From NCBI GenBank assembly GCA_946479505.1, contig CAMLGC010000026.1:1-33824 (forward strand): a stretch of 33,824 nucleotides of DNA, read 5' to 3'. The translations under genes were made by a program, and so were the position numbers. Each line of letters opens with the position of its first letter. The first letter of the stretch is position 1. Under the pieces are notes generated by a model, which made no database searches, was not told the DNA's origin, and worked only from the letters and a program-made list of their open reading frames with translations. This DNA comes from an uncultured Sphingomonadaceae bacterium. GTDB taxonomy: Bacteria; Pseudomonadota; Alphaproteobacteria; Sphingomonadales; Sphingomonadaceae. This document shows, one piece after another, positions 8,293 to 15,444 of this stretch.

Positions 8293-8467
8293 TGCTGATA
8301 CCCCGCAGCAGCGACGATCCGATCACGCCGCCTTCATCTTACAATCGTCATGTGAACCGGCCTCGCATCTCGGCCGCTTCCCCAGATAGCTCTCAATCTT
8401 GGCTTTCAGTATGATAAATATCTTTATATGAGTCACTACTTAAATTGATCCAAAAGGGAGAATGGCG
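8293..8467. promoter_or_regulatory. Divergent promoter region, dehydratase / sulfatase 1
   Basis: A 175-base gap with a strongly AT-rich island at 8409-8432. It holds TATGAT (8410-8415) within ATGATAAATAT (8411-8421) and, further on, TTATATGAG. The 11-mer ATGATAAATAT recurs exactly at 15256-15266. It lies about 52 bases before the sulfatase 1 start and 118 before the dehydratase start. Candidate operator or overlapping promoter. Confidence 0.5.
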
Positions 8468-10216
8468 ATGCAAGCGGCGTGTCGAAAACCGTTGCGGAAA
8501 CGCGCCAACGCTTCGGCAACCGGGCTGGTGCTGGCGGCGCTCGCCGCGCTGGCCGCACCGGTTGCGGCGCGCGACACCGCCCCGGCCGCACCCCCCGCCC
8601 CCGCCGAGCAGGCCCGGCCCAATTTCCTCGTCATCATGGGCGACGATATCGGCTATTCGGACATCGGCGCCTATGGCGGCAATATCGACACGCCCAATCT
8701 CGACGCGCTGGCGAAGCAGTCGATCCGCTTCACCAACTTCTACAACATGTCGCGCTGCTGCCCGTCGCGCGCGGCCTTGCTTACAGGGCGCTATCCGCAC
8801 CGCGTCGACATGGCGGGCAACGGCACCAGCCTGTCGCTCGAAGTGCCGACCGTCGCCGAGGAGCTCCGCGACGCCGGCTACGCCACCTCGATGATCGGCA
8901 AATGGCATCTCACCGCTGCGGTGCCGATCAAGAACAAGGCCGAGCACCTCAAATGGCTCAACCACCAGGGCCATTTCGATCGCGATTTCGGCGACAAGCG
9001 CACCTATCCCGCGGCGCGCGGATTCGACTACCATTGGGGCATCATCTGGGGAATCGCCGATTATTACGATCCCTTCTCGCTTGTCGAGAATTTCACGCCG
9101 GTCACCTCGGTGCCCGAGGACTTCTATCTGACCGACGCGATCAGCGACCACGCGGTCGAGCAGATCAGGACACTCGGCGCGGGCAAGAAGCCCTTCATGA
9201 TGTATCTCGCCTATACCGCCGCGCACTGGCCGCTGATGGCGCCCGAGGAGACGATCCAGAAATATATCCCGCGCTTTGCCAAGGGCTGGGACGTGCTGCG
9301 CCGCCAGCGCTACGAGAAACAGGTCGCGCTCGGCCTGATCGAGCCGGGCACCGAGTTGCCGCCGCTCACCACCGGCTATCCCGGCAACGCCGATATCCCC
9401 TGGGACAAGCTGACCCCCGAGCAACGCACGATCCAGATCCGCAAGATGGCGACGCACGCGGCGATGATCGACATCATGGATCAGGGCATCGGCCGCGTCA
9501 TCCAGGCGCTCAAGGACAGCGGCCAATACGAGAACACCGTCATCATCTATCTGAACGATAACGGCGCCTCGCCCGAAATCATGACCCAGCCGGGCTATGA
9601 CCGCCCCAGCGAAACCCGCGACGGCCGCACGATCCAGTACGGCGAATATCCGCAAGGCATCGGCGGCGAGACGACGATGGCGGGGATCGGCACCCAATGG
9701 GCGAGCGCGGCCAACACGCCGTGGCGCTGGTGGAAGCGCGAGCAATATCAGGGCGGTACGCACACGCCGTTTCTGATCAGTTGGCCCAGCCACATGGAAA
9801 GCCGCGCCGGCAGCTCGACCGACGCCGTCGCCCACATCGTCGACGTGACCCCCACCCTGCTCGATCTCGCCAAGATAACGCCCGACAAGAGCAAGGAGCC
9901 GATCGACGGCGTCTCGATGGCGGGCGTGTTCCAGGGCGAAAAGATCGTGCGCGACGCGCCGCTCTTCTTCGAGCATTACGGCGCGCGCGGCATCCTCGAC
10001 GGGCGCTGGAAGCTCGTGTCGCTCGCCCCCGATGGCCCAGAGCAGCAGCGCAAGACCTATCGCCCCTGGCACCTCTACGACCTCGCCACCGATCGCACCG
10101 AGATGCACGACGTCTCGGCGACCCACCCGCAGATCGTCGCCCGGCTCGATCGCGAATGGAAAGCCTGGGCGAAAGACGTCGGCGCCCCGTATTACGCCGA
10201 GCCGGTGCGCGACTGA
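8468..10216 (+). CDS. S1 sulfatase 1 (arylsulfatase type), exported
   Basis: Type I sulfatase of 582 residues that hydrolyses sulfate esters after formylglycine formation. A Sec-type signal peptide spans about residues 1-34. The metal site VIMGDDIGYSDIG (Asp59, Asp60) is followed by NMSRCCPSRAALLTGRYP; Cys97 of CCPSR is the residue converted by FGE. MIGKWHL and IYLNDNGASPE supply the other conserved active-site Lys/His and Asp/Asn. The overall pattern resembles bacterial arylsulfatases of the AtsA group (S1_4-like). ATG at 8468 is preferred over 8462 because GGGAG is seven bases away from the former and one from the latter. It reads away from the dehydratase and converges on sulfatase 2. The carbohydrate substrate is unknown. 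Confidence 0.9.
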   Translation: MQAACRKPLRKRANASATGLVLAALAALAAPVAARDTAPAAPPAPAEQARPNFLVIMGDDIGYSDIGAYGGNIDTPNLDALAKQSIRFTNFYNMSRCCPSRAALLTGRYPHRVDMAGNGTSLSLEVPTVAEELRDAGYATSMIGKWHLTAAVPIKNKAEHLKWLNHQGHFDRDFGDKRTYPAARGFDYHWGIIWGIADYYDPFSLVENFTPVTSVPEDFYLTDAISDHAVEQIRTLGAGKKPFMMYLAYTAAHWPLMAPEETIQKYIPRFAKGWDVLRRQRYEKQVALGLIEPGTELPPLTTGYPGNADIPWDKLTPEQRTIQIRKMATHAAMIDIMDQGIGRVIQALKDSGQYENTVIIYLNDNGASPEIMTQPGYDRPSETRDGRTIQYGEYPQGIGGETTMAGIGTQWASAANTPWRWWKREQYQGGTHTPFLISWPSHMESRAGSSTDAVAHIVDVTPTLLDLAKITPDKSKEPIDGVSMAGVFQGEKIVRDAPLFFEHYGARGILDGRWKLVSLAPDGPEQQRKTYRPWHLYDLATDRTEMHDVSATHPQIVARLDREWKAWAKDVGAPYYAEPVRD

Positions 10217-10223
10217 TCGGCCC

Positions 10224-10263
10224 AAAAAAATGGGCGGGCGCTCCTTGGGAGAGCGCCCGCCCA
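10224..10263 (-). terminator. Rho-independent terminator of the sulfatase 2 transcript
   Basis: A perfect 13-bp stem, TGGGCGGGCGCTC (10231-10243) with GAGCGCCCGCCCA (10251-10263), has a 7-base loop. On the minus strand it is followed by seven T residues (A-run at 10224-10230). It sits just downstream of the sulfatase 2 stop and between convergent genes. The plus-strand side lacks a T-run, so termination of sulfatase 1 here would be weaker. Confidence 0.85.
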
Positions 10264-10309
10264 ATCAAGCCGCTGAGGAGAAGGTTTGGTTGCGGCTTGG
10301 GGGGAAGGT

Positions 10310-12079
10310 TCAGTCGGCGGAGGTTTCGCCTTCCGGGTGCAGCGCGATCTGCTCGCGCAAGGAAGGCGTGATCTCGTCCATCGCCTCGGGATGCTCGGGG
10401 ATGTTGCCGAAGCCCCAGTTCTGGCGCGGCCGATCGCCGAGATAGACGTCGTAGCGTTCCTGCCACGGATCGACGTAGCTCGCCGCCGCCCATATGTCCC
10501 ATTGCGCGGCCATCTTGCGGACCCGCGCCGGCTTCGCCGCGGCGATGTCGCGCGTCTCGGATCGATCGTGCGACATGTCGTAGAGCTGCCAGGGCTGCCG
10601 GAACCGCGCGACCAGCTTCCACTTGCCGTCACGCACCGCGCGATTGCCTTCATGCTCCCAGAAAATGGGTTTGTCCCGATGCAGCTTCTCTCCGTGGAAG
10701 GCGGGCGCGAAGCTGCGGCCTTGCATGGGCACGATATCGTGGCCGTGGAAGGTCGTGGGATAGGTCGCGCCGCTCAGCTCGACCAGGGTCGGCATGATGT
10801 CGATCAGATGCCCCGGCGCCCGTACGAAGCCGCCGTCGAGTTTGGGATCGATGCCCTTGGGCCAATAGGCGATCAGCGGCGTCGAGATGCCGCCTTCCTC
10901 GGTGTAATGTTTGAAATACTGGAACGGGGTGTTCTGCATCGTCGCCCAGTTCATGCCGACGAAGGTCGTCGACTTGGGACCGCCCAGTACCTTCGCGTTC
11001 TTCAGCCGCCCGTCGGGGCCGCTCTCTGCGTTGCCGCCATTATCCGACATGAACAGGATGAGCGTGTTGTCGAGATCGCCCGACGCCTCCAGCCGGTCGA
11101 TCAGCGTGCCGATCGCCTTGTCCATGCCGGTGATGTCTGCGGCATAGGTCGCCATGATCTTGTCGAACCGGTCGCGCTGCTCTGGCGTCAATTTGTCCCA
11201 ATTGTAGGTGTTGGGCAGCCGGCCGGGCAGCGTCTCGTCGGGGCCGACGATCCCCATCGCCTTCTGCCGCGCGAACCGTTCCTTGCGCAGCGCATCCCAG
11301 CCTTGCATGTATTTGCCACGAAAGCGCGCGATTTCCTCCTTCGGCGCCATCACCGGGAAGTGGACGTTGACGAAGGGCAAATAGACGAAGAACGGCTTCT
11401 TCTCGTCGTCCGCCTGCTTGATGAACTTGGTTGTCCAATCGACGAACAGGTTGGACGAATACCATTGTCCGGTGCCAACCTCGGGCGAATTGGCGCGCAC
11501 CTTCTTGCCATCGATGAAGAGGTATTTGGCGTTCTTCTGCACCTGGTTGGGCCAGTAAATCTCCCCCACCGGCGAGGTGAGCGAATGATCGAACCCACGC
11601 TGCCACGGCCCTACGCCACGCGACAGCCCGAGGTGCCATTTGCCCGTCATCGCGGTGAAATAGCCGGCGCTGTGCAGCACCTCGGGCAATGTCACGACGC
11701 GGTCGAGCAGCTTGCCCCGGATGCCCATCGAGCCCGGCACCGAGATCGCCTCGAGATGCCCCAGCCCCGCCTGGTGCGGATAGGTGCCGGTGAGCAGCGA
11801 CGCGCGCGAGCAACTACAGCGTGCGGTGTTGTAGAATTGGGTGAATCGCAGCCCGCCCTCGGCGAGCCGGTCGATGTTCGGCGTGGGGATTTCGCTGCCG
11901 AAGCTCGAAATATCCGAAAAGCCCATGTCGTCGACCAGGATGACGACGATGTTGGGACGCGCGGGCGACGGGACGGGCGCGGGCTGTGGAGCGCGTGCCG
12001 TCGCCGGCGGCACCGACAATGCTGTCGCGCAGGCGAGCGCGGCCAGCCGCGCCGCTTTCCCGATGACCGATGCGGCCAT
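10310..12079 (-). CDS. S1 sulfatase 2 with atypical CSCSR activation motif
   Basis: Arylsulfatase-type S1 sulfatase of 589 residues with an N-terminal signal peptide (about 1-29). Conserved elements are present: VILVDDMGFSDI (Asp50, Asp51), TGKWHLG and LFMSDNGGNAES. The activation site reads NTARCSCSRASLLTG where relatives have NTARCSPSRASLLTG: Cys88 and Arg92 are kept, but the third position is Cys90 (TGC at 10810-series coordinates 11810-11812 on the plus strand) instead of Pro or Ala. The rest of the protein looks intact, so decay is unlikely. AGAGGGG stands about seven bases before the ATG. It lies 142 bases downstream of sulfatase 3 with a TTATCATACA element between them, so it may have its own promoter as well as read-through. 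Substrate unknown. Confidence 0.88.
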   Translation of the reverse strand: MAASVIGKAARLAALACATALSVPPATARAPQPAPVPSPARPNIVVILVDDMGFSDISSFGSEIPTPNIDRLAEGGLRFTQFYNTARCSCSRASLLTGTYPHQAGLGHLEAISVPGSMGIRGKLLDRVVTLPEVLHSAGYFTAMTGKWHLGLSRGVGPWQRGFDHSLTSPVGEIYWPNQVQKNAKYLFIDGKKVRANSPEVGTGQWYSSNLFVDWTTKFIKQADDEKKPFFVYLPFVNVHFPVMAPKEEIARFRGKYMQGWDALRKERFARQKAMGIVGPDETLPGRLPNTYNWDKLTPEQRDRFDKIMATYAADITGMDKAIGTLIDRLEASGDLDNTLILFMSDNGGNAESGPDGRLKNAKVLGGPKSTTFVGMNWATMQNTPFQYFKHYTEEGGISTPLIAYWPKGIDPKLDGGFVRAPGHLIDIMPTLVELSGATYPTTFHGHDIVPMQGRSFAPAFHGEKLHRDKPIFWEHEGNRAVRDGKWKLVARFRQPWQLYDMSHDRSETRDIAAAKPARVRKMAAQWDIWAAASYVDPWQERYDVYLGDRPRQNWGFGNIPEHPEAMDEITPSLREQIALHPEGETSAD

Positions 12080-12221
12080 GCCATTCCCCTCTGCCCGATC
12101 GCCCTTACCGCGCCGGCGTCAGCGATCGACCAAGTCGTATCCGGCCGTGTCACGACCGTCAACTCTTATCATACAAATAGGATTGGTGTGTTGGATATGT
12201 GCGAAAGCTTGCGTTCGCGCA
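12080..12221 (-). promoter_or_regulatory. Gap upstream of sulfatase 2 with operator-like half-site
   Basis: The 142 bases between sulfatases 3 and 2 (both minus strand) contain CTTATCATACAAATAGG at 12165-12181. Its ATCATACA (12168-12175) equals the left part of the perfect inverted repeat found before sulfatase 6, while the right half is degenerate. It is about 89 bases from the sulfatase 2 ATG. No hairpin terminator for sulfatase 3 is evident here. Confidence 0.4.
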
Positions 12222-13700
12222 TCAATGCCAATCGGCGTAGAAGTGTGTGCCGAACCGCGCGTCTTCGGGCATCGGCACATCGGTCAACTTTTCACCCTGA
12301 GCGATCCGCCACGAGGCGAGCCGCTTTTTCAGCGCCGCGAGCGTGTCGGCATGGGCCGGATCGTCCGCAAGATTATGGGTTTCGTCCGGATCGGCGTCCA
12401 GGTCATAGAGCTCGAACGGCGGACGGTGCTGGTAGCGATGAACCAGTTCGGCCGCCCGCTCATCGGTTTTGGCGCGCTCGACCCAGGAGGCCCAGAAAGT
12501 GCTGCTCTCGGTCGCGTTGGTCATCGCGTTGATGTAGGTTTCCGACGAATTCAGGTTGGCGATCAGCTTCCAGCGATCGGTGCGGATCGCGCGCATCGGC
12601 GACCGGTTGAAGTTCTTGTCGCCCGTGTGCGCGGCGAATAGTACGTCGCGAAAGGTCTCTTGCTCGCCCATAAGCACCGGCAGGAAGCTCTTGCCATCGA
12701 TGCTCTGCGGGCGCGGCGCGCCTGCCGCTTCCAACACGGTCGGCAGCACGTCGATCAGCGAGACCATCGCATCGGTGCGTCGGCTGGCGGCACACTTGCC
12801 CGGCCACACCGCGATCAAGGGCACGTGGATGCCGGGATCGTAAAGCGTCCATTTCGCGAACGGCAATTGCGCGCCATGGTCGACCGTGAAGACAAACAGC
12901 GTGTCGTCCGCCTTGCCGTGCCGGGCGATCGAATCGCGGACCTCTCCGATCTCCCGATCGAGATCGGTCACGTCGGTGAGATAGCGCGCGAAGTCCTGCC
13001 GCATCTGGGGCGTGTCGACGAAGTTTGCGGGTAGCGTCAGCGTCGCAGGATCGTAGATCGCGTTCCTTGCCCACGGCACGTGCGGCTGGAACGAGGCGAC
13101 AAACAGCGCGAGCGGCGTATCCGGGTCGCGGGTCGCGAACAGCTCGTCGATCACGCCGGTATCGAGACGGCTCAGCAGCGCCTGTCTTCTCTTACCGTCG
13201 GGATGCACGGTCGAACCGGCGAGATATTCGAACGGGAAAGCGCGCGGCGGGCCGAAATCGGTCTTGCCTGCGACGACGACGCGATAGCCTAGCGCCTTGA
13301 GATAAGCCGGCATCGTGCAGACATCACCGAGAATGTTGCTGTGGTTGGCGTGCGCGCCGTTGCGCATCGGATAGTCGCCGGTCAACAGCGCCGAGCGCGA
13401 CGGCGTGCAGGTCGGCGAAGCGGCGAACGCGCGCGCGAAGCACGTGCCCTCGCGCGCCAAGCGATCGATATTGGAGGTGCGCGCGTCCTTGCTGCCGTTG
13501 GAGCCGATGTCGGTCCAGCTAAGATCATCGGCGATAAAGATAACGATGTCGGGACGCGCGTCGGCCACTTTCTTTCCGACACCCGCCGCGCTCGCGATAT
13601 CGGGAAAAACGCCGCACGCATATGCCACCGTCGCCCCGGCGCCGCGCAGCGCCTTGCGCAGTATTGATCTGCGGGTGTCGCGGTTGCCGGTCATCATCAT
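12222..13700 (-). CDS. S1 sulfatase 3, Tat-type signal, translationally coupled
   Basis: S1 sulfatase of about 492 residues. The N-terminus GNRDTRRSILRKALRGAG resembles a twin-arginine signal. FIADDLSWTDIGSNG carries the metal-site Asp pair and SPTCTPSRSALLTGDYP the activation site (Cys98 of CTPSR). VFTVDHGAQLPFAKWTLYD and the short length resemble the sulfamidase/S1_8-like branch. The usual GKWH motif is replaced by AGKTDFG (Lys146, Asp148), so the His that normally contacts sulfate is absent from that place; I believe some S1_8-type sulfatases share a KTD variant. The start overlaps the phosphoesterase stop as ATGA. Three consecutive ATG codons occur; the third (13694) has the best spacing to AGGA. 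Substrate unknown. Confidence 0.87.
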   Translation of the reverse strand: MMMTGNRDTRRSILRKALRGAGATVAYACGVFPDIASAAGVGKKVADARPDIVIFIADDLSWTDIGSNGSKDARTSNIDRLAREGTCFARAFAASPTCTPSRSALLTGDYPMRNGAHANHSNILGDVCTMPAYLKALGYRVVVAGKTDFGPPRAFPFEYLAGSTVHPDGKRRQALLSRLDTGVIDELFATRDPDTPLALFVASFQPHVPWARNAIYDPATLTLPANFVDTPQMRQDFARYLTDVTDLDREIGEVRDSIARHGKADDTLFVFTVDHGAQLPFAKWTLYDPGIHVPLIAVWPGKCAASRRTDAMVSLIDVLPTVLEAAGAPRPQSIDGKSFLPVLMGEQETFRDVLFAAHTGDKNFNRSPMRAIRTDRWKLIANLNSSETYINAMTNATESSTFWASWVERAKTDERAAELVHRYQHRPPFELYDLDADPDETHNLADDPAHADTLAALKKRLASWRIAQGEKLTDVPMPEDARFGTHFYADWH

Positions 13701-15187
13701 TCCTGATCGCGCGACTCACGCATGCGGTGTCCGACACTGCGCCCGGCCGAGCCGGCCCGCTCCTGTTCGGGCATTTTCTGGTTCGCCGCGGGTATGGCCG
13801 GCAGCGGAAGATTGGCCGCCGTATAGCGGGCGAGATGCAGCGCACCACTGGTGCTTGGCAGGGTCGGCGGCGGCGCGGGGCGCTGGTCGAAACGGAATGC
13901 GCCGGTGAGATCGCCGAAGGTCTTGCGGCGCCATTCGGTGATGTTGGGCTCGCGCACACCAGTGAACGCCTCCAGGAAGCGAAGGATCGAGGTATGATCG
14001 AACGGTTCGCTGCACACCCACCCGCCTGCCGTCCAGGGCGAGATCACGACACACGGTACTCGAAAGCCACCACCGATGGGCAGACCGCCCACGAATTCGC
14101 CCGCTGTGCCCACCGGCGGCACGGGGGGCGGCACATGGTCGAACAACCCGTCATTCTCGTCATAACAGAGGATGAAGACGGTCTTTGCCCAGACGTCGGG
14201 GTTGGCCGCGATCGCGTCGAGCTTGCTCGCGATCCACTCGGCGCCGGCGGCGGGCATATATCGGGGATGCTCCGAAGCCTCATTGGTCGGGCACAGCCAT
14301 GAAACCGCGGGCAACTGATCGTTGCGCGCGTCATATTCGAACTGCCCTTCGGAGGCGATCGCCAGGCCCTTCTGGTGCAGCGGCGAGGTCGTGGGGGCGC
14401 CGGCGAACTGGCGAAATCCGCGGAGCATGTTGAAGGCGAAGCCTTCGGTTGCATGCTGATAGACCTTCCAGCTTATCCCTGCGTCTTCGAGCCGCTCGGG
14501 GTAGGTCGTCCAGCTCAGCGATCCCGGCGTCATATCTGGATTATCGCGCACGGGGCCGCCAAAGCGCCCCTCGGCGTCAATCGTGCCCGTCATCCAGTAA
14601 AGACGATTGGGACGCGTCGGCCCCATTACCGAGCAATGGTAGGCGTCGCAGACGGTGAAAGCCTCCGCAAGCGCATAGTGGAAGGGGATGTCCTCGCGCT
14701 TGAAGTAGCCCATCGTGTAGGGACCGTTGACGCCGTCGGCGGTGCGATGCGCCGGCAGCCACTGGTCCATGCGCCCGCCGTTCCATGCCTGATGCTGCAC
14801 CGACCACGCATGGCTGGTGGATGGGATCGCCTGCGCGCTGGTGGTGAAGCTGTCGAGGTGGAACGGCAGCAGGTAGCCGTCGACGCTTTGGGGATCGGGC
14901 TGATGGAAGACGTTCTTGCCGGTCGACAGCATTGGTGGGTTCGGATCGCCAAAACCGCGGACACCCGGCAAAGCGCCGAAATAATGATCGAAGGACCGGT
15001 TCTCCTGCATCAGCAGCACAACATGCTTGATGTCCTGCAACGAGGGCGGGCGCCGGACCCCGGCCGCGAGCAGCTTCTGGACATTAGGCGGCATCAACGC
15101 CGTCGCGGCCGCGACCGCAGCGGTCTGGGCGGCGCCTCTCAGCAGACGACGACGCGTGAACGCAGGCCGATGATGATGATCCCTCAT
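13697..15187 (-). CDS. Phospholipase-C-like phosphoesterase (PF04185 type), Tat-exported
   Basis: Alkaline-phosphatase-superfamily phosphoesterase of 496 residues, annotated in other genomes as non-haemolytic phospholipase C. It begins with a twin-arginine signal (AFTRRRLLRGAAQTAAVAAA) and then HVVLLMQENRSFDHYFG (Glu62, Asn63, Asp67, His68), the metal-site signature of this family. Later come FILCYDENDGLFDHVPPP and PCVVISPW, also typical. It lacks the extra C-terminal domains of the long 700-residue phospholipases, resembling the shorter mycobacterial form. ATG at 15187 follows AGAGGGG closely; an in-frame ATG at 15205 is the alternative. Its stop overlaps the sulfatase 3 start, so the two are translated together. 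Its role in a sulfated-polysaccharide locus is not established; the substrate might be a phosphate or other ester on the glycan. Confidence 0.85.
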   Translation of the reverse strand: MRDHHHRPAFTRRRLLRGAAQTAAVAAATALMPPNVQKLLAAGVRRPPSLQDIKHVVLLMQENRSFDHYFGALPGVRGFGDPNPPMLSTGKNVFHQPDPQSVDGYLLPFHLDSFTTSAQAIPSTSHAWSVQHQAWNGGRMDQWLPAHRTADGVNGPYTMGYFKREDIPFHYALAEAFTVCDAYHCSVMGPTRPNRLYWMTGTIDAEGRFGGPVRDNPDMTPGSLSWTTYPERLEDAGISWKVYQHATEGFAFNMLRGFRQFAGAPTTSPLHQKGLAIASEGQFEYDARNDQLPAVSWLCPTNEASEHPRYMPAAGAEWIASKLDAIAANPDVWAKTVFILCYDENDGLFDHVPPPVPPVGTAGEFVGGLPIGGGFRVPCVVISPWTAGGWVCSEPFDHTSILRFLEAFTGVREPNITEWRRKTFGDLTGAFRFDQRPAPPPTLPSTSGALHLARYTAANLPLPAIPAANQKMPEQERAGSAGRSVGHRMRESRDQE

Positions 15188-15444
15188 ATTCCCCTCTACT
15201 GCCATTTTGATCTCGGAGCCGACGCGCCCGGCTCCGGAACCGCGATTTTTCAGGGATGATAAATATTATTTTGCTGAAAGTCGATTCCCCCTTGCGTGCG
15301 TCGTGACCTCAAATTGGTTTCGCCGCTGCGGGAGAAAGGCGCCGGCAGCCGACGCTCAGAAGGCCGGGGAGGAACCTGTTTCGGTTGCCAGCGCGTATTT
15401 CTCCGATTAGAAAGCACATTGATAATATTAAATTGGGAGCGGGT
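15188..15444. promoter_or_regulatory. Divergent promoter region, phosphoesterase / GH2 gene
   Basis: This 257-base gap has two AT-rich islands. One at 15254-15274 contains ATGATAAATAT (15256-15266), identical to the element at 8411-8421, about 68 bases before the phosphoesterase start. The other at 15418-15434 (ATTGATAATATTAAATT) adjoins the GH2 ribosome binding site. No gene is seen in the gap. Confidence 0.45.

Noticed and set aside
8393..10264. Long minus-strand open frame (about 623 codons) across sulfatase 1
   Set aside because: Shadow of sulfatase 1; it runs through the minus-strand terminator and the 8.4-kb promoter island.
10286..12532. Long plus-strand open frame (about 748 codons) across sulfatase 2
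   Set aside because: It is antiparallel to a clear sulfatase, rich in Arg/Val/Gly from GC-rich complement, and shows no domain; the minus-strand sulfatase has full motifs and a ribosome binding site.
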